A stretch of DNA of 64,000 nucleotides from Actinomycetota bacterium (GCA_023382335.1 JAMCPM010000006.1:320372-384371), one strand, 5' to 3'. Positions 1-8,777 are shown, counted from the stretch's first letter. Program-made: numbers and translations. Notes: generated by a model not told the origin, from the letters alone.

Positions 1-742
1 CGAAGACTGAGTCAGTGCCCAGGTTCTGATCGGCGGTGCTGTCGAAAAAGACCTTCAGATCAGATTCGAGGTCACCCTCGGGCTTCCAGTAGCAGACCAT
101 CATCGGCGCCTTCGGGAAGGGATGGAGAACGACGGAGATGTCTGATTCCATATGACTCTTCGCCGTCGCCGCGCCAAAGAGGCTGATCAGATCCCCGAAC
201 AGCCCACTGTGAGTGTCCGCCAGCTTCTTTAGTTTCCGAGGGCACTGCTCGTTGAAAAATGGATCCCAGTCGGGGCCGCCCTTGAGATTCCGGAAAGTGA
301 CCCAGTCGCCGGTGATTTCCTTCCCCTGGCCGAAAAGGATGTAGCTCACAAACGGAATCGAGAACCACGGGTGCGTGTGGCATTGTGATGCGATGCGTCC
401 CTGCCGGTCGATGGTGAAGTCCTTGCCGAGACACTGGATCGTCAGCACACCGCCATCGAACCGGGCGCCCAGGGCTTCAGCCCTTGATTCCAGGTCAACC
501 TCCGGCAGCCTCCGCTTCAAATCCTCGAGTCTCTCCTGCTGCTTTTCTTCCATCGTCATCTGGGTAGTGACGCGCGCCTCGAAACTCTCGATCGTCGCCC
601 GGTCCAGATGCGGGCAAAAGGACAGCTGCGCACGTTTCCCGATCACCGCAGTGGCGAAAGCAAGACAGGTAGCTTGGCCGCACTTGCCGCAGTTCATCTT
701 GGGAAGCACCTTGAAGATATCGAGCGGGGAAGTTGCCGCCAC
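1..742 (-). CDS. DUF3786 protein with N-terminal 4Fe-4S domain (3' end outside window)
   Basis: About 247 residues are visible, running without a stop off the left edge. I chose the GTG at 742 because GGAGGAGAATCA precedes it. Near residue 18 the protein has N-C-G-K-C-G-Q-A-T-C, the CxxCGxxxC pattern of the Fe-S domain of the corrinoid iron-sulfur protein large subunit (PF04060 type); further cysteines follow. The rest resembles DUF3786, a family of anaerobes often encoded near CO dehydrogenase/acetyl-CoA synthase genes. Role is unknown; involvement in one-carbon or corrinoid redox chemistry is inferred from the Fe-S domain and from cooS 6 kb away. The other readable frames here lack recognisable motifs and were discarded. 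Confidence 0.75.
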   Translation of the reverse strand, partial: MAATSPLDIFKVLPKMNCGKCGQATCLAFATAVIGKRAQLSFCPHLDRATIESFEARVTTQMTMEEKQQERLEDLKRRLPEVDLESRAEALGARFDGGVLTIQCLGKDFTIDRQGRIASQCHTHPWFSIPFVSYILFGQGKEITGDWVTFRNLKGGPDWDPFFNEQCPRKLKKLADTHSGLFGDLISLFGAATAKSHMESDISVVLHPFPKAPMMVCYWKPEGDLESDLKVFFDSTADQNLGTDSVF

Positions 743-921
743 TGATTCTCCTCCATGGCTCTCGGGGTTGGTTTTGCCAGGGCATGAAATCCGGTTTCTT
801 CTGAATTTCTTCTGAATAGATTAACACGGCGGGGCTGCTCTTTGCCGGCCTGAAATTTACTTTTTGAGCAAGTTGAAAGGGCAGCTAAAATAAATATGCG
901 GGTCTCGACTTGTCATAGGCG

Positions 922-1485
922 TTAATCCTGTTGCTCACCGGTCCCCGGTGCCTTCTTGGCTTCGGCTGTCGCGGGCTTGACACCGGACGCGCTTGCCTCT
1001 ATCGAGAAAACGACTTCATTCTTCGATGTCCTGTAGATACTGTATTTATTTTCAGGATAGTGTCCCTGTGCGGTTCCATTATCAAAGAATATAGTCTTTG
1101 ACTCTCCGGGGTTCAGGCTCAGACCGTTCAGTTTCTGATAGTATTTCTCGCTCGTCCCGGTTGTGGCGTCAGTCATCCTGTAGAAGATTTCCAGATTGTC
1201 CATTACCTGGCCACTGGAGTTTTTTAGCTCGATCTGCAGACTGTCCGGGATGCTCTTCTTTGTCTGGGGATCGAAGTTGTCTTCGACGAGGGCGGAGGTT
1301 ATCGCCAGTCCCGGCGCGGTGGCATTGTTCTTGATGGGGTTGGCCGCCACCGGTAGCACCTGGCCACCACCGGCCTGGGTTGCGCCCGGCGCCGTAGAAC
1401 CGGCACTTCCCCCTCCACAGGAGGCAAGCGTGCCGGTGGCGAGCAGAATCGCGATAAAAGCAAATGCGGCTGATGTTTTTTTCAT
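922..1485 (-). CDS. Lipoprotein encoded at the end of the ABC export operon
   Basis: 187 residues. The ATG at 1485 overlaps the stop of the upstream permease gene (ATGA) and follows GGAAGGAAG. The N-terminus is a lipoprotein signal: MKKTSAAF, a hydrophobic stretch and the lipobox L-A-S-C, then a Gly/Ser/Ala/Thr-rich linker. The mature part is predicted beta-rich and contains no family motif I recognise; it may have an FxLyD or immunoglobulin-like fold, which is only an impression. Co-translation with the permeases suggests a surface component or substrate of the exporter. The C-terminus is Lys/Ala/Glu-rich and probably disordered. Confidence 0.75.
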   Translation of the reverse strand: MKKTSAAFAFIAILLATGTLASCGGGSAGSTAPGATQAGGGQVLPVAANPIKNNATAPGLAITSALVEDNFDPQTKKSIPDSLQIELKNSSGQVMDNLEIFYRMTDATTGTSEKYYQKLNGLSLNPGESKTIFFDNGTAQGHYPENKYSIYRTSKNEVVFSIEASASGVKPATAEAKKAPGTGEQQD

Positions 1486-2459
1486 TTCATCTTCCTTCCG
1501 GTAAGGTTGCGTTTGTTTACTTGAGTCAGTGATATTAATGTGGTCGAGAAAAGGCCGGCAGCCAGCCATCCCGTGTCTTTCCAGGTATCGCCCCAGATCA
1601 GTGATAACGGTTGTCTGTCATAGATCTCCTTGACCCCCAGGAAGGCGAAGCTCGCCCGCTCAAAGTGCTTGCTAATCGAGCTTTCCTCAAGGAAGTTGCG
1701 GGCGGTCTCGTAGCCGCTGAAATGCGCCATAACGTCCTGTTCGTGGGATCTATCGACCTGCAGACTCGCAAAGAGGCCTCCGGGCACCTGGTTGTCGGGG
1801 TCCATGGTGTCACCTATCTGCGGAATGATGAGAACGACAACAAGCCAGAGGACAAAACATGCCATCAGTGATATCCCCGGCTGGCGCATCACGGCCGTGA
1901 GACCCAGCGCCAGCATGCTCCAGATCATCAAATAAACCCAGGCGTCCGCCATGCTGAGGCTCAGTTTGACAAGCTCGGAAGAAGATAATGAGGCGGCGCC
2001 CACGAATCTCACGGTGAACATTATGATGATCTGCAGGCAGGCGATAGCGATCAGCCAGACAATAGCGAGCGCGGCGATCTTTCCCGCAGCCACATCCAGA
2101 GCTCCGATCGGCCTGCTGAAAAGAAGGCGCAACGTGCCGCGATGCTTTTCCTTGGCAAGCAGGCCGTAACCAATGACGATGGCCAGCACGGCACCGATTA
2201 TTTGCAGGTATTCGAAACTGCCGCGCAGCAGCTGCAATGCGGACAGCGATGGCGGCGCCTGCGCGGGCACTCCGCCGCTCTGGCGCAGGGCTTCCACGTA
2301 ATGATTGTAATCATCAATTCGTGAGTGATAGTCGAGCGAAGCGATGACGAGCGATATCGTGACCGCCAGCGCCAGGACAGCGCAGAGCAAGAGGAAATAT
2401 CTGCTTGACAGGATATCCTTCAGCTCCTTTCGAAGGATTGTCAGTGACGCCCTACTCAT
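1482..2459 (-). CDS. ABC-2 type transporter permease
   Basis: 325 residues with six likely membrane segments: one near residues 20-42, a block at about 85-245, and one close to the C-terminus. The motif KEKHRGTLRLLFSRP after the second segment is typical of ABC-2 permeases of the NosY/DUF3526 type. The large loop between the first two segments is extracellular and may bind substrate. The start overlaps the stop of the preceding permease (2452-3384) by 8 bp, so the two are translationally coupled and probably form a heterodimer with the ATPase at 3381. Substrate is not determinable. Confidence 0.85.
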   Translation of the reverse strand: MSRASLTILRKELKDILSSRYFLLLCAVLALAVTISLVIASLDYHSRIDDYNHYVEALRQSGGVPAQAPPSLSALQLLRGSFEYLQIIGAVLAIVIGYGLLAKEKHRGTLRLLFSRPIGALDVAAGKIAALAIVWLIAIACLQIIIMFTVRFVGAASLSSSELVKLSLSMADAWVYLMIWSMLALGLTAVMRQPGISLMACFVLWLVVVLIIPQIGDTMDPDNQVPGGLFASLQVDRSHEQDVMAHFSGYETARNFLEESSISKHFERASFAFLGVKEIYDRQPLSLIWGDTWKDTGWLAAGLFSTTLISLTQVNKRNLTGRKMK

Positions 2460-3384
2460 ATAGCGGCCTTCTCAGTGCATCTCGCTTCACCATATACAAC
2501 GCTGTAAGACAACCAAGCAAGCCGGCCGCCGCCAGCATGAACAGGTCCAGCCACGGCGAAGCCCCGCCACCGCCCAGGTGCAGGAGTGACGAGCTGAGGT
2601 CCTTGAAACGCTCTGTCAACGAAAGCGGCTTGAGGACGGTCCGGTTGATATCGAAGAAGCTTCCCGGAGCCGTCGGCTGTGCCGCAACCGGGTTGAGCAG
2701 AGCGACCGGGTGTTCGGCTGTTCCCAGTTGTGGCATCACGAAAGTTAGAATGACCCAGGCAAGCATGGGCGCAAGCAAAGCGCCAGACTCGCGCCTGCCC
2801 ACCGACCCACAGGCCAGCCCGATGCAGTTGAACGGCAGCAGGAACAGCCAAGCAAGCATCAGGAACCCTGCCAGTGAAAGCGTCTCTGCGGTGTCCAGAG
2901 CCCTGCCACTGATAAGCAGGATAGCCGCCCAGCTGATCACCCCCGCACAAGCGATTATCATAGCCATCAGAAATTGCATTCCCAACAGCTTTCCAATCAC
3001 ATATTGTCTGCCCCTCAACTGCCTGGAGAAGATCATGTCGATGACACCGGCCTTGCGGTCTGCAAGTCCCGACTGGACTCCCAGTACGATCGCCAGAAGC
3101 GTTCCGATCAGGACGACATAGATGACGGTATTCTTCATGAGCTCGAGGGGTTCCTGTGAGGAAAAGGGGTTCGGCGCCGAGGTTGCGCCTTCCCGCACGG
3201 TTTCGTTGTAGACATCCGTTACCGTTTGATGCGTAGCCCAGCCTATGAACCCCGACAGCAGCACCATTCCCACGAATATCACCAGCAGCAGCATCGCCAG
3301 ACGGTTGGTGCGAGCGAGTCGAAGCTCCTGAAAAGCAATCGCCAACACAGGATTTTTCCCTGAATGGGGATCACTTTTATTCAT
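2452..3384 (-). CDS. ABC-2 type transporter permease
   Basis: 310 residues, same architecture as the next gene: first membrane segment at about 30-50, an extracellular loop, a second segment near 90-110, then the cytoplasmic motif DRKAGVIDMIFSRQLRGRQY characteristic of ABC-2 permeases, followed by four more segments. Its start overlaps the stop of the ATPase gene (ATGA at 3381-3384). It is the first of two paralogous permeases, suggesting a heteromeric channel. Paired permeases of this kind occur in copper (NosFY), antimicrobial-peptide and lipoprotein-related exporters; nothing here decides among them. Confidence 0.85.
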   Translation of the reverse strand: MNKSDPHSGKNPVLAIAFQELRLARTNRLAMLLLVIFVGMVLLSGFIGWATHQTVTDVYNETVREGATSAPNPFSSQEPLELMKNTVIYVVLIGTLLAIVLGVQSGLADRKAGVIDMIFSRQLRGRQYVIGKLLGMQFLMAMIIACAGVISWAAILLISGRALDTAETLSLAGFLMLAWLFLLPFNCIGLACGSVGRRESGALLAPMLAWVILTFVMPQLGTAEHPVALLNPVAAQPTAPGSFFDINRTVLKPLSLTERFKDLSSSLLHLGGGGASPWLDLFMLAAAGLLGCLTALYMVKRDALRRPLYE

Positions 3385-4139
3385 CTGCGGCCGGAATCGA
3401 TGCGAAGATAGATATCCTCGAGGGAATTCTCCCCGGGGAAGGCTTTCATTGTGTCAACGAGTGAATCCTGGTACAACAGGCGCCCATCGCGAAGGATGCC
3501 GATACTCGTGCAGGTCTTGGTCACTTCCGAGAGCGAATGAGTGTTCATGAAGATGGTCATGCCCAGCTCGTGATTAAGGCTGATGATGATCTCCCGCAGA
3601 TTGATTACACCCTGGGGATCGAGGCCGGACGTCGGCTCGTCCAGGAACAACACCCTCGGCATGTGCATGATAGCCTGGGCGATTCCTGCCCGCTGGCGCA
3701 TCCCTTTGCTGAAAGTCTCGAGCCTCTTCTTTTCGTGCCCCGTGAACTCCAGGAATTCGAGCACGTCTCTGATCCGGCCTCCTGGCCTGGATAACCCTGA
3801 CAGCCGGGCAAAGTAGGAGAGGTTCTCCTCGAGGGTGAGCCGGTCGTAAAACTCTACATTCTCAGGAAGATAGCCGATGATGCTACGCACCTCCCTCCCC
3901 TGCCGCATTGTGTCGAAGCCGCATACTTCGACGGTTCCACTAGTGGGACTAAGCAGGGTCGTGATTATGCTTACAGCCGTGGTCTTCCCGGCTCCGTTGT
4001 GGCCGAGCAGGCCGAAGACCTCACCTTCGGCGATCGTCAGGTCAAGATCGATCAACGCCCGCTTCTCCCCATAGTTCTTGCAGGCTTTTTGTGTTTGAAT
4101 CACAGGCCTTCCATTCTTTTTCTCCCAGTCTCCATTCAT
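3381..4139 (-). CDS. ABC transporter ATP-binding protein
   Basis: 252 residues. Walker A is GHNGAGKT, the signature is FSKGMRQRAG, Walker B is VLFLDEPTSGLDP, and a switch His follows in NTHSLSE. This is the CcmA/NosF-like ATPase class that drives ABC-2 exporters. The start is ATG 4139 after TCTGGAGGATAAATAA. First gene of a four-gene operon: ATPase, two permeases, lipoprotein, each junction overlapping by 4 to 8 bases. The 100 bp upstream end in a terminator hairpin, so the operon has its own promoter, which I could not place. Confidence 0.92.
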   Translation of the reverse strand: MNGDWEKKNGRPVIQTQKACKNYGEKRALIDLDLTIAEGEVFGLLGHNGAGKTTAVSIITTLLSPTSGTVEVCGFDTMRQGREVRSIIGYLPENVEFYDRLTLEENLSYFARLSGLSRPGGRIRDVLEFLEFTGHEKKRLETFSKGMRQRAGIAQAIMHMPRVLFLDEPTSGLDPQGVINLREIIISLNHELGMTIFMNTHSLSEVTKTCTSIGILRDGRLLYQDSLVDTMKAFPGENSLEDIYLRIDSGRR

Positions 4140-4240
4140 TTATTTATCCTCCAGAGACAAGCGACGTCCTTTCCGTGCTCTTTTTCATTTATATGCGGCG
4201 AAGATGAAAACCAGATGAAAGCATTGGAAAAATTAATGAA

Positions 4241-4275
4241 CGCGAAGGGCCGGTTTCCCGGCCCTTCGCGTTTTT
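4241..4275 (-). terminator. Strong hairpin terminator
   Basis: A perfect 13-bp stem, CGCGAAGGGCCGG at 4241-4253 and its complement at 4258-4270, with a TTTC loop. On the + strand it is followed by TTTTT; on the - strand by a mixed T-rich run. It lies 45 bp beyond the stop of the minus-strand gene ending at 4320 and ahead of the ABC operon, so termination of the former is the likely role; it may act in both directions. Confidence 0.85.
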
Positions 4276-4319
4276 GTGATTGATAACCATGCCGCCGCTA
4301 TTGATGACGGATACGGTCG

Positions 4320-4634
4320 CTATTCGACACCATCGAACTGATGATCGGCGTTGGCGCTTTCCGGGTCGGCATGCCCGCCACCCGGAAGGTTCTCGTCCGC
4401 TTCATTTGTGTCTGCCTGCTCCGCCCCCGCGGCCTTTTCGTCGGCGGTCCCATATTCGGATTCACTGGCATTGTCAGTTTTTTCCGCGCCGCTTCCCTGC
4501 ACCTGCTGAGCCGCTGGCGTTGTGGGCGTCGTTGCGGTCCGGCCAGACGCTTTGGCTATCGCGCCGATGCCGCCGAAAACAAGCAGACTGACCGTCACCA
4601 TGGAGATCAACAGCATTTTTCTCTTTCTCTTCAA
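4320..4634 (-). CDS. Small acidic secreted or membrane-anchored protein
   Basis: 104 residues from a TTG at 4634, chosen because GGGAGGTGATT sits six bases upstream. The N-terminus KRKRKM plus a hydrophobic stretch (LLISMVTVSLLVFGGIGAI) is a signal peptide or single anchor. The remainder is low-complexity, Ala/Glu/Asp/Thr-rich and ends in GGGHADPESANADHQFDGVE. A tail of this type (HAD..., DHQFxGxE) occurs, as I recall, in short proteins beside PepSY-domain and two-component genes in Gram-positive bacteria. It is divergent from the OmpR-type two-component system, so it may be a target or an accessory of that system. Function unknown. Confidence 0.65.
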   Translation of the reverse strand: MKRKRKMLLISMVTVSLLVFGGIGAIAKASGRTATTPTTPAAQQVQGSGAEKTDNASESEYGTADEKAAGAEQADTNEADENLPGGGHADPESANADHQFDGVE

Positions 4635-4833
4635 AGCAATCACCTCCCTTCCCCTGGTTAAGTGCTGCCCGGTTAAGTACTCCGGGCACTTTTCGCTATT
4701 ATTGTAGGAAGGCGACATGAACCTGCGATGAACTTTCGGAAATTTTTTTCCCGGCGTTCATCTGCTGTTAATGAAAACAAGCTATAAGAGAATCAGGGGA
4801 AGCAGGACTCGGTGACAGGGGCGTCGTGAGATC

Positions 4834-5502
4834 ATGAGGATACTTGTAGTCGAAGACGTAAGACGGCTTGCCGCCTATATCAAAAAGGGCCTCGAAGCCC
4901 AGAGCTACAGCGTGGATTGCGCCTACGACGGCGAAGAGGCAGAACAGCGCGCCCTGGCCGGCGATTACGACCTGCTGCTGCTCGATCTCATGCTTCCGAA
5001 GAAGGACGGCCTTACGGTCTGCCGGGATCTGCGAAAAAAGGGCCTGTCAAAGCCGATTCTGATGCTCACGGCGAAAAGGGAGGTCGAAGATCGGATCGCC
5101 GGCCTCGATTGCGGCGCTGACGATTACCTGGTCAAGCCGTTTGACTTCGCGGAACTCCTTGCACGCATCCGTTCCCTGTTGAGGCGCCCACAGGAAAGAC
5201 TTTCGGAACCCCTTGAAGTGAAAGACATCACGATGGACAGCTCGATCCGCACGGTTAAAAGAGCCGGCCAGGTGATCAAGCTAAGCGTGAAGGAATATGC
5301 CGTCCTGGACTACCTTCTCAGGAACAAGAATATGGTGCTCACACGTACGCAGATCCTCAATCATTGCTGGGACTGGAACCTTGAAACTTTCAGCAACGTT
5401 GTTGACGTGTATGTAAGGAAACTGCGCCGGAAGCTCGATCCCGTCGATCGGGAACGGTATATAAAGACCGTCCGCGGGGTCGGATATAAAATCGAGGACT
5501 AA
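4834..5502 (+). CDS. OmpR/PhoB-family response regulator
   Basis: 222 residues. Receiver domain at 1-115: acidic pocket E7-D8, phosphoacceptor D51 in LLLDLMLP, T79 region (MLTA), and K101 in LVKPFDF. A winged-helix DNA-binding domain follows (about 125-220), with the VDVYVRKLRRKLD recognition helix and the final RGVGYKIED. Length is normal for the family. It is followed immediately by its sensor kinase. A TATAAG at 4783-4788 could be the -10 element. Likely phosphorylated by the partner kinase to control genes such as the divergent secreted protein; targets are inferred only from position. Confidence 0.93.
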   Translation: MRILVVEDVRRLAAYIKKGLEAQSYSVDCAYDGEEAEQRALAGDYDLLLLDLMLPKKDGLTVCRDLRKKGLSKPILMLTAKREVEDRIAGLDCGADDYLVKPFDFAELLARIRSLLRRPQERLSEPLEVKDITMDSSIRTVKRAGQVIKLSVKEYAVLDYLLRNKNMVLTRTQILNHCWDWNLETFSNVVDVYVRKLRRKLDPVDRERYIKTVRGVGYKIED

Positions 5503-5503
5503 C

Positions 5504-6478
5504 ATATTCCGTTCTGCAAGGATAAAGCTTTCCGCCTTCTATGCCTGCAGCATCCTGCTGGTCGTGGTGGTCTTCAGCGTGGGCGTCTTTGCCTTCTATA
5601 ACAGAAACGCGGATGCGGATTTCGAATATCAGGGAGAGGACAATCAGCAGGAGGCGGCGCTCCAGCAACAGGTGGCTGATGCAGACCGGCACCGGCTGCT
5701 GTTGGCTTTAGCCGTCGTCGACTCGGGCACTTTGGCGGTATCGATGGTGCTGGGATGGTTTCTGGCCGGCAGGACCCTCGCGCCGATCCAGGAGGCCATG
5801 GACAGGCAGAAGCAGTTTGCGTCCGACGCCGCGCATGAGCTGAGCACGCCGCTCTCAGTAATGAAGGCGGGGCTGGAGACCATTGAAGCGGGCGCAAGGC
5901 CGACTCTTGAGGATTACCGGGAACTGAAAAATGACCTGCTCGAGGAGACAAACCGCCTTGTCGGCCTGGCCGGCAATCTGCTCTTCCTGTCGCGCAGCGA
6001 CTCATCCTCGCCAGCCGCGGTTTATTCGCTGTTGGACGTTTCCGCTGTTTGTTCCAGTGTGCTGGAGCTGCTAGACAGCTATGCCTGTCAGAAAGGTGTG
6101 CGCCTCACTGGCAATATCATGCCGGGCCTGCAAATAGCGGGTGATGAGAGCCAGATCAAACGGCTGGTGCTCAATCTGCTGAAAAACGCCGTGGATTACA
6201 ATACGAAAGAAGGAGAAGCGCGGCTATCCCTCCAGGCATCGGGCGGCGAGGTGGTCATGGACATCGTTGACACCGGTATAGGAATAGACGAACAAGATCT
6301 GCCTCACGTATTCAACCGTTTTTTCAAGGCTGACTCTGCGAGGGCGAGATCGTCGAGCGGCAATGGACTGGGACTTTCCATCGTCAAGGAAATCGTGGCA
6401 GCGCACAAAGGCCATATCAAGATCGAAAGCCGGCTCGGTGAAGGAACCAGGGTCGTCGTTACATTTAATAGGCGCTAG
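5504..6478 (+). CDS. Sensor histidine kinase of the OmpR-type pair; start codon unusual
   Basis: Partner of the preceding regulator. The cytoplasmic part has the H-box AAHELSTPL, N-box NLLKNAVDYN, G1 DTGIGID, F-box FNRFFKADS and G2 GNGLGLSIV. Two membrane segments flank a short, Gln/Glu-rich extracytoplasmic loop. The frame is open upstream of the first conventional start (GTG 5564), and that start would cut the first membrane segment in half. The upstream residues (IFRSARIKLSAFY...) look like a genuine kinase N-terminus, but no ATG, GTG or TTG exists in frame between 5465 and 5563. I place the start at ATA 5504, one base after the regulator stop, with GAGG six bases before it. A start at 5564 or a sequencing error is possible. 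Confidence 0.85.
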   Translation: MFRSARIKLSAFYACSILLVVVVFSVGVFAFYNRNADADFEYQGEDNQQEAALQQQVADADRHRLLLALAVVDSGTLAVSMVLGWFLAGRTLAPIQEAMDRQKQFASDAAHELSTPLSVMKAGLETIEAGARPTLEDYRELKNDLLEETNRLVGLAGNLLFLSRSDSSSPAAVYSLLDVSAVCSSVLELLDSYACQKGVRLTGNIMPGLQIAGDESQIKRLVLNLLKNAVDYNTKEGEARLSLQASGGEVVMDIVDTGIGIDEQDLPHVFNRFFKADSARARSSSGNGLGLSIVKEIVAAHKGHIKIESRLGEGTRVVVTFNRR

Positions 6479-6501
6479 TCATTGAGATAGTGCCTGAGCT
6501 T

Positions 6502-6648
6502 TCACGAGAATGCCGCAAGCACGTTCAAACGGCCAGCCTTTCGGTGACATGTCTGTTTTTCGGTGGCATGTCTGTTCACCAGACCATTAATCTTCCTCAG
6601 GTCATCGTCAGTGACACCCATGTATGTCTTCAGGTCCTTAAGGGCTTC
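6502..6648 (-). pseudogene. Possible gene remnant in a 320-bp gap
   Basis: The gap between the kinase and cooS (6479-6798) holds no intact gene. On the minus strand a frame of 48 codons reads like protein (ALKDLKTYMGVTDDDLRKIN...) and ends at a TGA at 6502-6504. The preceding bases continue a similar pattern (GISDDDIV) in another frame, as expected after a frameshift. No start or ribosome site is visible. The direct repeat CATGTCTGTT occurs twice at 6548-6585. I do not recognise the family; it may be chance. Confidence 0.2.
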
Positions 6649-6798
6649 ACGATATCATCGTCCGAGATACCGGCCTCAGGTTATCCACGGGACTTTCCTT
6701 TTTCATCCGGCGATCCTTATCTGGCATCAGTCTCGGGGCGCGCTCATCTTTCAGCCGAACGGTCTTTTCAGAATTTAGAATAGAGCCGGCTGAACCCG

Positions 6799-8691
6799 TC
6801 AGCTTGTCAAGCCCAGCTCACTTCTTTTCTTTTCTATATGCTCTATCAGGGCATCCGCGGCGGCCTCCGGGTCTTCTTCCACCAATACCCTGCCACCGGT
6901 CAAGCCTTCGACGTCTGAAGTAAGGATGCCGGTGATCAGCTTGCTGCCCGTTACCGGCGGCACCGGCGACAGATGAGTCAGCAGACCGTAGGTGACCGAG
7001 AAGAAGGCATCGGCGACCGCTTTCTGCTCCAGCCATTCAGGCGCGGAGACAACCACGGGTAGTTGAGGTATATCAACATCCAGTTTCGCCGCGACGGCGG
7101 CTGTGACATCGGCGATCCTGCCAATATCGGTGCAGGAACCAAACGACAGCACCGGCGGCACGCCCAGCGCATCGCACACCGCCTTGAGGCCATCGCCCGC
7201 CAGGACAGCGGATTCGGGTCCGGTAAAACCGGCGTTTTGAAGTGTGGAGCTGGTGCACCCGCCACTGACGACCAGGATATCATTGGCTACCAGTTTTTCC
7301 GTGAGCTTGATGATATTGCAGCCGCGCGTTTCGGGGCTGGCGGTCGTGCAACCGACCACGGCCGCGATTCCCCTGATTTTGCCTGAAGCGATCGCGTCGA
7401 TTAGCGGCTGGATATCGCCGCCCAGGGCGCCCAGCACCGACTCGGTCGAGAACCCGGCCACTGTCGTCATGCTTTCCTCGGGGATGCTGACCTCGCCGCG
7501 CTCACCAAAAGCCCCGATGGCGCGTATAAGGATTTGCCGGGCGGTCTCGTCGGCTGTTTCCGGTGTGTGCTCGAGGCGTTCCACACCGGTCATGCGCACC
7601 GCCTGATCGGTCGTGACCAGCCTGGTGTTGAATCGCTCGGCGTACTCGGGCAGCGACGGTATGGAACAATTATAGTCCATCATCACCAGATCGATGGCGC
7701 CGGTTCCCAGCGCGAACTCCTGATGCAGCCAGTTGCCCAGTTGTCCCGCGAATGCGCTGTCCGGCCGCTGCATCATCTCCTGGCCTTCACACATCGAGCC
7801 GTAGACCTTGATGCCCTGCGCTCCGGCCTGGCGGGCCATCGCTACGAATTCCTCCCGCCCGGCCATTCCGGCTACGATCGATGCCAGCAGCGGCTGGTGG
7901 CCGTGACAGACGATGTTCACTGAATCCTCATCCAGGATGCCGAGATTAACCGTGCCGGCGCCGATGCCGGCCGCGCCCATGAGGATATCCTGAAGCATAT
8001 TGATGACCGACAGGCCCGCATAGGAGTTTGCAATGGACAGTTTCATCGCGGTCAATAGCATGTCGACGGGGTCATTGTTGACGCTGGTCATGCATTTGAC
8101 CAGAGCCGTGCGGATCTCCGAGTTCACACCGCCCGGCATGATACCAAGTTCTTTCCATACATCAATCCTTTTTGCCGGCGCGAAAGCTTCCGTCAGCGTC
8201 ATCGTCTCGTTGTCGGGCTTGTTGATCTCATTGATGATCAGACTGGCAACCTCTTCGGCTATTGTGTTGGCGGGCTGGTCGATGCTGATTCCCAGTGAGC
8301 TTGCCACGGCATTCAGGCGCTCGACGTCCCGGATGCTGAAACCGGTCTCCCCCCGGGCCGCAGCCAGCAGCGTTCTGGCGGCGTTCTCAGCATGATATGT
8401 ATTGCCCGCCGCGCCGATAGCGGCCTTCTGCAGTAGATTGCGAGCGACGATCAGGTCAGGTGAAGCGCCACACACGCCAAACGGGGATTTGGCCGTAATC
8501 CTGCAGGGGCCGTTGGAACACAGGACGCAGCAGCTCCCCTGAAGGCCCTGCCGGCATTGAGGCTGCTGTGACTCATAACGGTCAAAAACCGTGGTCATGC
8601 CCGCTTCCTGAAGTGTTTTATCAGCGCTGCACAGCGCCGTGTCGGAACAGAGCGCGCCTTCACATCTTGATGCCGTGCTGTTTTCCCGCAT
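6799..8691 (-). CDS. cooS: Anaerobic (Ni-Fe) carbon monoxide dehydrogenase catalytic subunit
   Basis: 630 residues from ATG 8691 (AAGGAG seven bases upstream); a TTG 18 bp earlier is less likely. Oxidises CO to CO2 at a Ni-Fe-S C-cluster. Against the Carboxydothermus CODH-II numbering I infer D-cluster C46 and C54; B-cluster C55, C58, C63, C74; C-cluster ligands in HGHQP (H263/H265), C301, C342, C448, C479, C520; and Lys557. All are present. Of the usual run of four histidines near residue 100, only H100 remains. No cooF, cooC or acetyl-CoA synthase genes adjoin, so it is an orphan CODH. Divergent from a SufR-like regulator that probably controls it. Confidence 0.95.
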   Translation of the reverse strand: MRENSTASRCEGALCSDTALCSADKTLQEAGMTTVFDRYESQQPQCRQGLQGSCCVLCSNGPCRITAKSPFGVCGASPDLIVARNLLQKAAIGAAGNTYHAENAARTLLAAARGETGFSIRDVERLNAVASSLGISIDQPANTIAEEVASLIINEINKPDNETMTLTEAFAPAKRIDVWKELGIMPGGVNSEIRTALVKCMTSVNNDPVDMLLTAMKLSIANSYAGLSVINMLQDILMGAAGIGAGTVNLGILDEDSVNIVCHGHQPLLASIVAGMAGREEFVAMARQAGAQGIKVYGSMCEGQEMMQRPDSAFAGQLGNWLHQEFALGTGAIDLVMMDYNCSIPSLPEYAERFNTRLVTTDQAVRMTGVERLEHTPETADETARQILIRAIGAFGERGEVSIPEESMTTVAGFSTESVLGALGGDIQPLIDAIASGKIRGIAAVVGCTTASPETRGCNIIKLTEKLVANDILVVSGGCTSSTLQNAGFTGPESAVLAGDGLKAVCDALGVPPVLSFGSCTDIGRIADVTAAVAAKLDVDIPQLPVVVSAPEWLEQKAVADAFFSVTYGLLTHLSPVPPVTGSKLITGILTSDVEGLTGGRVLVEEDPEAAADALIEHIEKKRSELGLTS

Positions 8692-8777
8692 TCGCTTTCT
8701 CCTTGTCAATCGTTAACCCGATAAACGTTGGCCGATGCATTTCAAACCAATCGATGACAAGGGTATTAAACTATTTC

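Noticed and set aside
375-815. Plus-strand frame and a second minus-strand frame at the left end
   Set aside because: The DUF3786 frame with the Cys motif and a good ribosome site explains the region; the others have no motifs.
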